Positions 26,142 to 35,319 of a DNA stretch of 64,000 nt are shown one piece after another. The notes under the pieces were generated by a model. It saw nothing but the letters and a program-made list of their open reading frames with translations, was not told where the DNA came from and did no database searches. How positions within the stretch are numbered: the stretch's first letter is position 1; each line of letters begins with the position of its first letter. Location: positions 372,001-436,000 of the forward strand of contig NZ_CP048649.1 of assembly GCF_010669305.1 (NCBI RefSeq), given 5' to 3'. Source of the stretch: Aminipila butyrica. Lineage in GTDB: Bacteria; Bacillota; Clostridia; Peptostreptococcales; Anaerovoracaceae. Made by a program: the position numbers and the translations under genes.

Positions 26142-27056
26142 ATGGGAAAAGCATTAATTGCTATAGATAAAAGTAAAATGTATAGAGTCTATCTGACTAT
26201 CAGTACAGATATGGTAGAGGAGGCTAGACAGGTACACGGAACTACACCGCTGGCGACGGCTGGATTAGGCCGGGTATTGACTGGAGCTGGTCTTATGGGC
26301 ATCATGTTAAAAGGTCAGCGGGATCGGCTGACCCTGAGCTTTACAGGAGACGGGCCGGCTAAGCAAATTTTGGCTACAGCTGATGCTGCGGGCAATGTAA
26401 AGGGTTATATCACTAATCCAGATGTGGAACTTCCGCTGACTCAGGCAGGCAAGCTGGATGTAGGAGGCTCCCTTGGTATAGGTGATTTGAAGGTCATTAA
26501 GGATTTAGGCTTGAAGGAACCTTATATGGGCAGTATTGCTTTGGTTTCAGGAGAGATTGCAGACGACCTGACTGCTTATTTCTTTATTTCCGAGCAGCAG
26601 AATTCCTCGGTAGCCTTGGGCGTTAAAGTTGCCCGAGACCAGTCCGTTCTTTGCTCAGGGGGCATGATTATTCAGATGCTTCCTGGATTTGAAGAGGAGG
26701 CGGTGGATGCCCTGGAAACGTTGCTGGATCAGATGAAGCCGCTGACTACGCTGATTGAGGAAGTTCTTTTACAATCTGCGGGCAAGACGGAAGAAGGATT
26801 ACTGGAAGCGCTGTTGAGTCACATCTTCCAGGGAATACCGGAACAGTATAAGCCAGAGCCGTTGGAGTTCCGAGAAATCAAGTGGCAGTGCGATTGCAGC
26901 CAGGAACGGCTGGAGCAAGCGCTTATGACCATCGGCCGTAAAGATATGACAGAGATCATTGAGGAAGACGGTCAGGCAGAACTGGTTTGCCAGTTCTGTG
27001 AAAAAAAATATTTCTTTGACAAGGAACACTTGGAAGACATACTTTCAAGAATGTAG
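26142..27056 (+). CDS. hslO: Hsp33 redox-regulated chaperone
   Basis: 304 residues, AAGGAG 12 bases before the ATG. The N-terminal domain has the family strands (TPLATAGLGRVLTGAGLMG, YITNPDVELPL, GLKEPYMGSIALVSGEIADD, YFFISEQQNSSVALGV). The C-terminal zinc centre is complete: CDC (Cys250, Cys252) and CQFC (Cys283, Cys286). In reducing conditions zinc keeps it inactive; oxidative unfolding releases it as a holdase chaperone in the cytoplasm. It is the first gene of a probable operon with ddl 13 bases downstream. Confidence 0.95.
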   Translation: MGKALIAIDKSKMYRVYLTISTDMVEEARQVHGTTPLATAGLGRVLTGAGLMGIMLKGQRDRLTLSFTGDGPAKQILATADAAGNVKGYITNPDVELPLTQAGKLDVGGSLGIGDLKVIKDLGLKEPYMGSIALVSGEIADDLTAYFFISEQQNSSVALGVKVARDQSVLCSGGMIIQMLPGFEEEAVDALETLLDQMKPLTTLIEEVLLQSAGKTEEGLLEALLSHIFQGIPEQYKPEPLEFREIKWQCDCSQERLEQALMTIGRKDMTEIIEEDGQAELVCQFCEKKYFFDKEHLEDILSRM

Positions 27057-27069
27057 GGGGCATAATAAA

Positions 27070-28125
27070 ATGATTAAAATAGGCGTTATATTTGGCGGCC
27101 GTTCCGGGGAGCATGAGATTTCCCTTATGTCTGCGGCATCGGTAATCAATGCGCTGGATAAACTGAAGTTTATACCGGTTTTTTTCGGCATCACCAAGGA
27201 AGGTCGCTGGAAGCACTTTGAAGGGACGGTTTCGGAGATTGAAAGCGGCCAGTGGGAGCGGACGGCGGTGGACTTCAATCCGGGTAGGCTGAAAGAACTG
27301 GTAGACTTTGCACTGCCTATCCTTCACGGCCCTTACGGGGAGGATGGGACCATCCAGGGTATGTTTGAAATGCTGGATATCCCCTATGCAGGTTGCGGTG
27401 TGCTGGCCTCGGCAGTAGCCATGGATAAGGCGGTGGCTAAAGATATTTTCGCCAAAGCGGATCTTCCTATCTGCAAACACGCCTTAGTCTACCGGGAAGA
27501 CTTTTCTGATGAAGCCGGCAAGACAGACGAGAAGCTGATAACGGTTGTAGCAGAGCGCATTGAGGCACAGGTGCCCTATCCGCTGTTTGTAAAGCCTGCT
27601 AATATGGGCTCCAGCGTGGGCATTACCAAGGCGAAGGACGGAGATGGTCTGCAAAAAGCCTTGATGGAAGCTGGAAAATATGATAGACGTATTGTTATTG
27701 AGGAAGGTATCGACTGCCGGGAGTTGGAGACGGGAGTCATTGGAAATCATCAGCCTTTAGCGGCCGAAGTGGGAGAGATTTTGCCTTCAGCAGAATTTTA
27801 TGACTACCGGGCCAAGTACTTCGACGGGGGGCAGTCCAAAATCTGCGTACCGGCAGATGTGCCGGCGGAGGTCAGTCAGGCCGTTCGGGAAATTGCCGTT
27901 AGAGCCTATATGGCACTGGATTGCGCCGGATTTGCCAGGGTGGATTTCTTTTTAGAGAAGAAAACGAATAAAATTTATATAAATGAAATAAATACAATAC
28001 CGGGCTTTACGAAGTTCAGCATGTTCTCTAGATTGTGGGAAGAGGCTGGCGTTTCGTATTCCCAGTTGATTGAAAGGATTGTGGATTTCGGTTATGAAAG
28101 ATATCATGCTAAAAATAGTCGGTAG
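27070..28125 (+). CDS. ddl: D-alanine--D-alanine ligase
   Basis: 351 residues from the ATG at 27070 (GGGGG 8 bases upstream). ATP-grasp ligase of peptidoglycan precursor synthesis: IGVIFGGRSGEHEISLMSA at the N-terminus, LHGPYGEDGTIQGMFEMLDI, YPLFVKPANMGSSVGITKA, and YINEINTIPGFTKFSMFSRL at the C-terminus. It joins two D-alanines using ATP. The omega-loop has Tyr (AEFYDYRAKY), consistent with a D-Ala-D-Ala rather than D-Ala-D-Lac enzyme. The end overlaps the DUF1934 gene by 32 bases. Confidence 0.95.
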   Translation: MIKIGVIFGGRSGEHEISLMSAASVINALDKLKFIPVFFGITKEGRWKHFEGTVSEIESGQWERTAVDFNPGRLKELVDFALPILHGPYGEDGTIQGMFEMLDIPYAGCGVLASAVAMDKAVAKDIFAKADLPICKHALVYREDFSDEAGKTDEKLITVVAERIEAQVPYPLFVKPANMGSSVGITKAKDGDGLQKALMEAGKYDRRIVIEEGIDCRELETGVIGNHQPLAAEVGEILPSAEFYDYRAKYFDGGQSKICVPADVPAEVSQAVREIAVRAYMALDCAGFARVDFFLEKKTNKIYINEINTIPGFTKFSMFSRLWEEAGVSYSQLIERIVDFGYERYHAKNSR

Positions 28126-28522
28126 GCAGATCTCAGAGGATTCAGGCGTCGAGGATGAGATTGAATTTGTCACCGAGGGAAAGATCTATAAGAGGAACCA
28201 AGCCACCTACCTAGTATACGAGGAAAGCGAGGTTTCTGGGGTGCCGGGCTGCAAGACCAGTCTGAAACTATTGGGAGACACCATCAAGATGAAGCGGTTT
28301 GGAGAACGAGTAGGTTTGGATACGGTCATCGAGTTTGAAAAAGGGCGGCGCTATGAAGGCTTTTATGATACCCCTTACGGAGCGATTGAGATGGAGGTGT
28401 TAACCAACGACCTGGTCAACAACTTGACGCCCGATGGGAAAGGGTCCATTGATATTGATTATCATGTGAGCTTGAAGGGGCTGTCGGAGGGCCGGAGCAA
28501 GCTGAATATACAAGTGATTTAA
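28094..28522 (+). CDS. DUF1934 family beta-barrel protein
   Basis: 142 residues if started at the ATG at 28094; 28106 is also possible. The first codons overlap the end of ddl, so translation is probably coupled, and there is no strong ribosome site. A strand-rich lipocalin-like sequence (EDEIEFVTEGKIYKRNQATY, TVIEFEKGRRYEGFYDTPYG, GSIDIDYHVSLKG) matches the YwiB/DUF1934 family. Cytoplasmic, function unknown. Confidence 0.8.
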   Translation: MKDIMLKIVGRQISEDSGVEDEIEFVTEGKIYKRNQATYLVYEESEVSGVPGCKTSLKLLGDTIKMKRFGERVGLDTVIEFEKGRRYEGFYDTPYGAIEMEVLTNDLVNNLTPDGKGSIDIDYHVSLKGLSEGRSKLNIQVI

Positions 28523-28545
28523 AGAGAATAAAAAGGGGAAGAAAC

Positions 28546-29997
28546 ATGGATAAAAAAACAGTCAAAGTAATCGCCTGGATTATCGTTCTGACGATGATCC
28601 TCACCTCCTTTTCCTTTGTGATATTCTTGCCTGCGGCCTTCGCAGACACAAAGGAAGACACCACGTCTAAGGAGTACCTCCTAAACCGGCTGGTGGAAAT
28701 GCAGAATTACATGGAATTTCTCAATAAATACTACAAAGACCCGGTCAATTATGATCAATTGATGGATGCTGCGATGGACGGAGCTACCCAGTCTTTGGAA
28801 GACCCTTACAGTGTATTTTACACCACTGATGCGGAAAGTCAGCAGTTTGTAGAAAACGTGTCTGGAGAGTACGCAGGGGTAGGGCTTACCATGACTACGG
28901 CGGATAAGAAGCACGAGGTCGTTTCCGTCAATGGAGCGGGGCCAGCCTTGAAAGCTGGTGTAGAAGCAGGGGACCAAGTAATAAAGGTGGACGGCAAGGA
29001 TGTCAGTGCTTTGAATACCAATGAATTGGTTCAGCTTATGAGGGGAGAAAAGGGTACAAAGGTGACGTTAACCATTCTGCGGGATGGCCAGCAGAAGGAC
29101 ATCACCATTACCAGAGAGATTGTTACGACCGCCAGCATTTCCTATGAGATGAAGGGGGCGCATGTGGGTTACATAGACATATCCGGATTTGATTCTGATG
29201 TAGCTACAGAATTCCGCATGGCGAAAGCCGCTTTGGTTAATAAGGGGGCTGAATCCCTGATTATCGACCTGCGGGACAACCCGGGAGGATACATAGATGG
29301 AGCGGTGGAAATTGCTAACGAGATTCTTCCCAGCGGCTATATTACTCACTTTATAAACAAAGATAACGTCTTTGAGAGTGAAAAGGCCACGGGGATTGCC
29401 GGACCAACCATGCCGATTGTCCTCTTGGTCAACGAAGAGACCGCCAGCTCCTCGGAGCTGCTGGCAGGGGCATTGCAGGACAATAAGGCTGCTACCTTGG
29501 TGGGCACTACGACTTTTGGTAAAGGTATCGCCCAGCAAATCGTAACCTTATCTGCCGGGGACAAGGCGAAGGTGTCTGTGTTCTATTTTGTCACCCCAAA
29601 TAAAAAGACCATTCACCACGTGGGTATTACGCCGGATTACGTCGTACGGAATGGTACCGTCGGCAGTGAAGAGGCCAAGGCAAAGTACCTTACCTTTGCA
29701 CCGATGAGTGAAGACCAAAAGCCTAAAGCTGGAGATACTGGGCTCAACGTGTACGGCGCTCAGCAGCGGCTGTCTCTGATAGGCTATTATACCGGTGACA
29801 TAACGGGTACCATGGATGAAAACACCGTAGCAGCAGTAAAGAAATTTCAGAAAGATGAAGCCCTTTTTGCCTATGGTGTTATCGATAACACCACCAAGAA
29901 CCGATTGGAACTGGCTGCTTATAGTTTAGCCTATGGGAATACAAAAGCTGGGGAAGACTTACAGTTAGCTAAGGCCTTGGAACTGCTGGGTAAATAA
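28546..29997 (+). CDS. S41 family C-terminal processing peptidase with PDZ and peptidoglycan-binding domain
   Basis: 483 residues; AAAAGGGGAAG before the ATG. Signal/anchor helix at 8-30, helical region, PDZ domain at about 95-180 (SGEYAGVGLTM, GAGPALKAGVEAGDQVIKVD), protease domain with catalytic Ser in NEETASSSELLAGAL and Lys in TTFGKGIAQQ, and a C-terminal PG_binding_1 domain at about 405-465 (VYGAQQRLSLIGYYTGDITG). It cleaves secreted or membrane proteins at the cell wall. It probably ends the hslO-ddl-DUF1934 operon. A CtpB-type role in sporulation is possible but not shown. Confidence 0.92.
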   Translation: MDKKTVKVIAWIIVLTMILTSFSFVIFLPAAFADTKEDTTSKEYLLNRLVEMQNYMEFLNKYYKDPVNYDQLMDAAMDGATQSLEDPYSVFYTTDAESQQFVENVSGEYAGVGLTMTTADKKHEVVSVNGAGPALKAGVEAGDQVIKVDGKDVSALNTNELVQLMRGEKGTKVTLTILRDGQQKDITITREIVTTASISYEMKGAHVGYIDISGFDSDVATEFRMAKAALVNKGAESLIIDLRDNPGGYIDGAVEIANEILPSGYITHFINKDNVFESEKATGIAGPTMPIVLLVNEETASSSELLAGALQDNKAATLVGTTTFGKGIAQQIVTLSAGDKAKVSVFYFVTPNKKTIHHVGITPDYVVRNGTVGSEEAKAKYLTFAPMSEDQKPKAGDTGLNVYGAQQRLSLIGYYTGDITGTMDENTVAAVKKFQKDEALFAYGVIDNTTKNRLELAAYSLAYGNTKAGEDLQLAKALELLGK

Positions 29998-30058
29998 GCA
30001 GAACCGTATTAGGCAGTCTTTGCTAATAGACAAGAGAAAAGATTTTATATGAAGACAG

Positions 30059-30088
30059 AAAGCAGGATATCGTTGGTGTCCTGCTTTT
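30059..30088 (+). terminator. rho-independent terminator after the S41 peptidase
   Basis: Arms AAAGCAGGA and TCCTGCTTT with an 11-base loop, ending in TTTT. Confidence 0.75.
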
Positions 30089-30164
30089 AGTTTGCTTTTT
30101 CGATTTCGTTCTTAATAAAAAACATAATTAAGCAAAAAAAATTATTTCAAATTGTTCTCTGCCG

Positions 30165-30173
30165 TGATATAAT
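30165..30173 (+). promoter_or_regulatory. extended -10 promoter element for the DUF1846 gene
   Basis: TGA followed by TATAAT (30168-30173), 50 bases before the start codon. The -35 position (TTTCAA) is weak, which suits an extended -10. Confidence 0.5.
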
Positions 30174-30222
30174 ATTGGCTATTGTTTTAAGAAAAGAAAA
30201 AGTTTAGAAAGAGGTGAGGACT

Positions 30223-31737
30223 ATGAAAAAAGTAGGATTTAGTGCAGAAAAGTACATCGAGGAGCAGTCGCAGCATATCTTAGAGCGGATTCATTGTGCA
30301 GAATCGGAGAGACTGTATTTGGAGTTTGGTGGCAAGCTGGTTCATGACAAACACGCTATGCGGGTTTTACCAGGCTTTGACGAAAATGCCAAGATAAAGC
30401 TGCTGGAAAAGATGAAGGATCATGCGGAAATTATCATTTGCATCTTTGCAGGTGATATTACTACCAATAAGACCCGTCAGGATTTTGGTATTACATATGA
30501 TTTAGAGGTCCTCCGTTTGATTGACACGTTCAGAAAGTATGATTTGGCCATTAACAGCGTAGTGGTGACCAGATACGAAGAGCAGCCGGCAGTAGATATG
30601 TTTATCAACAAGCTGAACCGCCGGGGCATTAAGACCTATAAGCATAAATTTACGAAGGGCTATCCTACAGATGTAGAGGTCATCGTTAGTGAAGAAGGAT
30701 ACGGAGCCAATCCGTATATTGAAGTAACCAAGCCGTTAGTAGTGGTTACCGGTCCGGGAGGAGGCAGTGGAAAATTGGCGACCTGCCTGTCTCAGTTGTA
30801 TCATGACAACCGGCGTGGGGCCAAGGTCCGCTATGCCAAATTCGAGACATTTCCAATTTGGAACCTGCCCTTGAAGCATCCGGTAAATGTGGCCTATGAG
30901 GCAGCGACGGCAGACTTAAAGGATGTGAATATGCTAGATTCTTTCCATTTGGAAGCTTACGGAGAAAAAGCCGTTAATTATAATAGAGACCTGGAAGTCT
31001 TTCCAGTGGTCAAGCGAATTATTGAGAAAATTACTGGAGAAGAATCCGAATACCAGTCTCCTACGGATATGGGGGTAAATCGCGCTGGATTTGGCATTGT
31101 TGATGATGAGATCTGTAAAGAAGCCGCTAAACAGGAAATTATTCGACGGTACTTTATCGCAGAATGTAATTATAAAAAAGGCAAGATTGACGAAGGGGCG
31201 TTGGAACGGTGTAAGCTGCTCATGGAGGAGCTGGGATTGAAGCCGTCAGACAGAACTGTCGTACAGCCTGCTCGAGATTATGCGGAAGAAAAGCGAGATT
31301 GCGATCCGCGGTATGAGAATGTGGTTATCATGTCTATCGAGCTGGAAAATGGAAAGATTATAACGGGCAGAAGTTCTCGGCGAATGGTCGCTGCTGCCGC
31401 TGCGGTGCTCAACGCCATCAAATATTTGGCCGGCATTGCAGACAACATGCCACTGATTTCCCACACGGCGTTAGAAGCTATACAGCATCTGAGAAAGGAC
31501 ATCCTCAAGCAGGATCGATCCAGCCTTAACTGCGAAGAGATTTTAAGTGCGCTGACCATTTCTGCCACGACGAACCCTCCAGCGGAGATTGCCACAGAGA
31601 AGCTGCTGCTGCTCAAGGGCTGCAAGGCTCATTGCACCGCGATTCTCAGCGATAAGGATGAGCAGCTGCTCAATTCCTTGGGGCTGGATGTGACCTGCGA
31701 TCCAGAGTACGTGACTACGAACCTCTATTTTGGCTAA
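30223..31737 (+). CDS. DUF1846 family protein
   Basis: 504 residues; ATG at 30223 after GAGGTGAGG. Matches the DUF1846 family of about 500 residues in Firmicutes: KKVGFSAEKYIEEQSQHILE at the N-terminus, EIIICIFAGDITTNKTRQDF, VVVTGPGGGSGKLATCLSQL (a P-loop-like glycine stretch), and NAIKYLAGIADNMPLISHTAL. A nucleotide-binding role is inferred from the glycine loop; the biological role is unknown. Cytoplasmic, single gene. Confidence 0.88.
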   Translation: MKKVGFSAEKYIEEQSQHILERIHCAESERLYLEFGGKLVHDKHAMRVLPGFDENAKIKLLEKMKDHAEIIICIFAGDITTNKTRQDFGITYDLEVLRLIDTFRKYDLAINSVVVTRYEEQPAVDMFINKLNRRGIKTYKHKFTKGYPTDVEVIVSEEGYGANPYIEVTKPLVVVTGPGGGSGKLATCLSQLYHDNRRGAKVRYAKFETFPIWNLPLKHPVNVAYEAATADLKDVNMLDSFHLEAYGEKAVNYNRDLEVFPVVKRIIEKITGEESEYQSPTDMGVNRAGFGIVDDEICKEAAKQEIIRRYFIAECNYKKGKIDEGALERCKLLMEELGLKPSDRTVVQPARDYAEEKRDCDPRYENVVIMSIELENGKIITGRSSRRMVAAAAAVLNAIKYLAGIADNMPLISHTALEAIQHLRKDILKQDRSSLNCEEILSALTISATTNPPAEIATEKLLLLKGCKAHCTAILSDKDEQLLNSLGLDVTCDPEYVTTNLYFG

Positions 31738-31767
31738 AGCTGGCAGGCGAGGCCTACATAAGAAAAA

Positions 31768-31805
31768 ATAAAAGAGGGGCTGTCGCAGAGACAGCTCCTC
31801 TTTTA
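31768..31805 (+). terminator. rho-independent terminator after the DUF1846 gene
   Basis: 17-base arms starting ATAAAAGAGG and ending CTCTTTTAT with a 4-base loop and flanking A/T tracts. Confidence 0.88.
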
Positions 31806-31862
31806 TAGTAAGTAAATAGCTAGAAAAAGTTATATTGCTTGTTTTAAGGAAAGGAGAAGTCT

Positions 31863-32810
31863 ATGTATGGTCGTTTTTTTGTGTTGTTTGCCCTGATGGC
31901 TACGGGGTATATTCTAGCTAGAAAAAAGGTTTTTGACCAATCCACTACACAGGCTATCAATAAGTTTATCGTATATTTTGCCTACCCCTGTCTGGTGGTG
32001 GAAAAAATCAGCGGTCTGGAAATGGCCGGGCAAACGCTGCTTGACTTTCTTCTGACTTTGGCGCTTTCCACGCTTTTACTGTATTTGGGACATGGAGCGG
32101 CCTATTTGTATAGCAAGGTCCGGCATTTTCCCAAAGATAACACGAATGTCGCAGAATTCGCAATGGCCAGCCCTAACGATGGATTTATGGGCTTTCCTGT
32201 AGCATTGATGTTCTTTGGCGATTGGGGTCTTCTCTTTATGCTGGCCCATAATGCAGCCTTGAACTTGTACTTCTTTACCTTGGGTATTTATACCATGAGA
32301 GCAAGTCGGCAGGAACGGCAGAAACTGACTTTTAGTCGTTTCTGGAAAGGAACTGCTGACTTATTGATGAACCCTAATATTTTGGCTCTTATGGCAGGAC
32401 TGATTTTGTGTGGCACCGGGATTTCTCTGCCGGGGCCGGTGAAAGAGTATTTAGTATACATTGGTAATGTGTCCACGCCGATGGCTATGATTTACATCGG
32501 CACCTCTTTGGCAAAGAGTAACTTTCTGAAGATCGTTAAGAACAGACAAATCGTAGAATGCAGCTTGATGAAACTGATTTGGCTGCCGCTGCTGACTTAC
32601 GGATTGATGCTGCTGCTGCCTGTCAGCCAGATTATTAAGATTACCTGTGTGCTGGGAGCTTGTTTCCCGACAGCGGCTACGGTGCCTATGCTGGCCCAGC
32701 AGGAACAGCAGGATGCAAAGCTAGCCAGTGAGATTTTGTTCTTGAGCACGATTCTTTCGGCAGCAACAATCCCCTTGTCGGTCCAGTTGATTCAGCTGTT
32801 TGTACACTAG
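31863..32810 (+). CDS. AEC (auxin efflux carrier) family transporter
   Basis: 315 residues, AAAGGAG before the ATG. About ten membrane helices in two sets of five; the N-terminal pattern (LFALMATGYILARKKVFDQS) and the central motif with ASPNDGFMGFPVAL fit the membrane transport protein (AEC) family. Bacterial members carry malate, malonate or amino acids. Single gene; no substrate can be assigned. Confidence 0.88.
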   Translation: MYGRFFVLFALMATGYILARKKVFDQSTTQAINKFIVYFAYPCLVVEKISGLEMAGQTLLDFLLTLALSTLLLYLGHGAAYLYSKVRHFPKDNTNVAEFAMASPNDGFMGFPVALMFFGDWGLLFMLAHNAALNLYFFTLGIYTMRASRQERQKLTFSRFWKGTADLLMNPNILALMAGLILCGTGISLPGPVKEYLVYIGNVSTPMAMIYIGTSLAKSNFLKIVKNRQIVECSLMKLIWLPLLTYGLMLLLPVSQIIKITCVLGACFPTAATVPMLAQQEQQDAKLASEILFLSTILSAATIPLSVQLIQLFVH

Positions 32811-32831
32811 GCTGGAAGATGTGAAAATAAC

Positions 32832-32860
32832 TGGAATTTGATTATTATTAATGGTATACT
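32832..32860 (+). promoter_or_regulatory. promoter of the ECF transporter operon
   Basis: TGGAAT (32832-32837), 17-base spacer, TATACT (32855-32860) preceded by TGG (extended -10). It leaves a leader of about 88 bases. Confidence 0.5.
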
Positions 32861-32869
32861 TATGAATAA

Positions 32870-32922
32870 TTTCATATGGAAATAATATGAAAAGGGTTAT
32901 ATCAGGCGAAAGCTTGAATATA
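32870..32922 (+). promoter_or_regulatory. structured leader of the ECF transporter operon
   Basis: Two hairpins follow the promoter: TTTCATAT/ATATGAAA (32870-32892) and TATATCAGGC-GAAA-GCTTGAATATA (32898-32922), the latter a 10-bp stem with one bulged A and a GNRA tetraloop. ECF operons are often preceded by vitamin riboswitches, but no class was recognised and the region is short. Confidence 0.4.
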
Positions 32923-32954
32923 GAAAATAATATTGATTATAGGAGGGAATTCAT

Positions 32955-33614
32955 ATGGCAGGTATTAAAGGATTTTTTACATCCATAGCCACCATGCAAG
33001 GCCTAGTGGCGGTGGTCATAGCGGTGGTGTTATGTACGGTGATTTTGTTCTTTGGCAAAAAATTTGGAAAGCCCATGAGCACCAAGACGGTGGTAGCTAT
33101 CGGCATCGGAGCAGCTCTTTATGCAGCGCTTTCTACTCTTTCCATTCCAATTGGACCCAACACGTCATTTCGTATCGCTATTCTCTTACTGCCCATCTTT
33201 GGTGCTTTTTTTGGGCCTACAGCAGGTTTTCTGGTAGGCTTTATCGGCCATGCACTGAATGATGCATTCTTGTGGGGCAATGTGTGGTGGAGTTGGGTAT
33301 TCATGTCTGCTATGCTGGGATTTTTTGGTGGCTTTGTACGTATGGACAGGCGGTTTGATCCGTTGAATGGCCTTTGCAATCGGTTTAACCTGCTTAGTAT
33401 GTACATATGGTCTGCCGTGGGCATGGCTGCCGGCAGCTTCATGGCCTATTTTGGAGATGTATACCTGTATGGGGAGCCAACCGAGAAACTGTTTATTCAG
33501 ATTACTTTGGCCAACATCTCTAATCTGGTCGTCATTTTTGTCATCGGCATTCCGGCCATCGGTTTGATTGCCAAGAGCCGGGCCAAGAGCAGCGGGTTAA
33601 AAAAGGAAGAATAA
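32955..33614 (+). CDS. ECF transporter S component (UPF0397-like)
   Basis: 219 residues; AGGAGG 8 bases before the ATG. Five to six membrane helices. GPNTSFRIAILLLPIFGAFF and GFIGHALNDAFLWGNVWWSW match the UPF0397 family of substrate-binding components. Ends in a basic tail. Followed by a double ATPase and a T protein, giving a complete dedicated ECF importer. UPF0397 members are often labelled riboflavin transporters, but the substrate here is not shown; a vitamin or nucleoside-like compound is a reasonable guess. Confidence 0.88.
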   Translation: MAGIKGFFTSIATMQGLVAVVIAVVLCTVILFFGKKFGKPMSTKTVVAIGIGAALYAALSTLSIPIGPNTSFRIAILLLPIFGAFFGPTAGFLVGFIGHALNDAFLWGNVWWSWVFMSAMLGFFGGFVRMDRRFDPLNGLCNRFNLLSMYIWSAVGMAAGSFMAYFGDVYLYGEPTEKLFIQITLANISNLVVIFVIGIPAIGLIAKSRAKSSGLKKEE

Positions 33615-33618
33615 GAAG

Positions 33619-35319
33619 ATGAGCATCATTTCTTTTAAGAACTTTTCATTTCGATATCACAACTTAGATGAAAGTACGCTGACAAACATTGACTTAGAGA
33701 TTCAGCCGGGAGAAAAAGTTCTGATTACCGGAAAGAGCGGAAGCGGTAAATCTACCATAGCCCATTGTATCAATGGGCTAATTCCATTTAATTATAAGGG
33801 GGAAATGTCGGGGCAGATTTTGGTGGACGGTATTGTGCCGTCCCAAGCGTCTTTGTTTGAAATGGGTGGCCATGTCGGTACCATCATGCAGGACCAGGAC
33901 TGTCAGTTTGTGGGCTTGTCTGCGGGGGAGGATGTGGCTTTTGCTTTTGAAAATGACTGTATGCCCGTTTCAGAAATGCGTCAGCGGGTGGACAAGGCCT
34001 TGAGGCAGGTCGGCATGCTGGAGCAAAAAACCGTCACGCCCCAGAATCTGTCAGGAGGGCAGAAGCAAAAGGTAGCTATTGCGGGTATTTTGGCCCTGAA
34101 GGCACCTATCCTGCTCTTCGATGAACCCCTAGCTAATTTAGATCCGGCCAGTGGACAGCGAGCCATGGAGACCATTTGTCAGCTGAATGAGCAGGAAGAC
34201 AAGACCATCCTGGTCATCGAGCATCGCATTGAGGAGGTGCTGGAGCATGGATTTGACCGAGTCATCATCTTGGAAGGAGGAGGCATTGCCTTTGACGGCA
34301 CGCCGGATGAACTTCTAGCCGGTGGGCAGCTAACGCAGTTGGGCCTTCGACAGCCGCTCTATGTAGAGATGCTTAAGCTGTGTGGGGCAGAATTGACTGC
34401 GGCAGACCAGATTGCTGACCTCAACCATGCTTTGCCTTTCAAAGAGTTGGTGGTATCCCAATATCTGGCGGATACGTTTAAAAAGAAAGACATTCAGCGG
34501 GAAGAACTGCTGAGATTGCAAGGCGTATGCTATAAATATTATAAGGAAGATCCTTACGTCATAGAAGATGTGAGCTTTCAGGTAAAAAAGGGAGAAATAT
34601 TGGCCATTGTGGGAAACAACGGCTCAGGGAAATCCACCCTACTGAAAACCATTGCCGGCATCGCCAAGTACCAGGAAGGCTCCATGTTTTACCAGGGAGA
34701 ATGTATGGACAAGTGGTCGGCGGGCAAGCGGGCTTCGGCTATTGGCTTTGTCATGCAGAATCCCAACCACATGATTACGAAGAACCTTATTTTTGATGAG
34801 GTGGCCTTTGGACCCAGGAATTTGGGGATGAAGGAAGATGAGGTGAATGAGCGGACAGCGGGCGTGTTGAAGACCTGCGGATTGTATGCTTTTCGTAACT
34901 GGCCGGCCGCTTCCTTGAGCTACGGGCAAAAAAAGAGGCTGACTATTGCTTCGATTTTGTCCATGGGGCCTAAGCTTATTATTTTAGATGAGCCGACGGC
35001 AGGCCAAGATTATACCAGTTATCGGGAATTTATGAATTATTTGACCCAAATACGAGAAATGGGTACGGCCATTATCATGATTACTCACGACATGCACCTG
35101 GCTCTGGAGTATGCAGACCGCGGGGTGGTTCTGTCCGGCGGACGGATTATCGCTCAGGATACGATGGACAAGATTCTGTCAGATCCTTCCTTAATCCAGA
35201 AGGCTAACTTGAAGCATACGTCTATAGAGCGAATGGGACGATTGTATGAGGTGGAAGATTTGAGCAGCTTTATTGCATACTTCACCAGGCGAGTGACAGG
35301 AGGCAGCGCACATGACTAA
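33619..35319 (+). CDS. ECF transporter duplicated ATP-binding subunit (EcfA-EcfA' fusion)
   Basis: 566 residues with two complete ABC ATPase domains. First: Walker A GKSGSGKST (about 39-47), signature LSGGQKQKVAIAG, Walker B ILLFDEPLANLDP. Second: GNNGSGKSTLLKT (about 334), signature LSYGQKKRLTIAS, LIILDEPTAGQDY. It starts 5 bases after the S gene and overlaps the T gene by 8 bases. It energises uptake together with the T and S components at the membrane. Confidence 0.93.
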   Translation: MSIISFKNFSFRYHNLDESTLTNIDLEIQPGEKVLITGKSGSGKSTIAHCINGLIPFNYKGEMSGQILVDGIVPSQASLFEMGGHVGTIMQDQDCQFVGLSAGEDVAFAFENDCMPVSEMRQRVDKALRQVGMLEQKTVTPQNLSGGQKQKVAIAGILALKAPILLFDEPLANLDPASGQRAMETICQLNEQEDKTILVIEHRIEEVLEHGFDRVIILEGGGIAFDGTPDELLAGGQLTQLGLRQPLYVEMLKLCGAELTAADQIADLNHALPFKELVVSQYLADTFKKKDIQREELLRLQGVCYKYYKEDPYVIEDVSFQVKKGEILAIVGNNGSGKSTLLKTIAGIAKYQEGSMFYQGECMDKWSAGKRASAIGFVMQNPNHMITKNLIFDEVAFGPRNLGMKEDEVNERTAGVLKTCGLYAFRNWPAASLSYGQKKRLTIASILSMGPKLIILDEPTAGQDYTSYREFMNYLTQIREMGTAIIMITHDMHLALEYADRGVVLSGGRIIAQDTMDKILSDPSLIQKANLKHTSIERMGRLYEVEDLSSFIAYFTRRVTGGSAHD

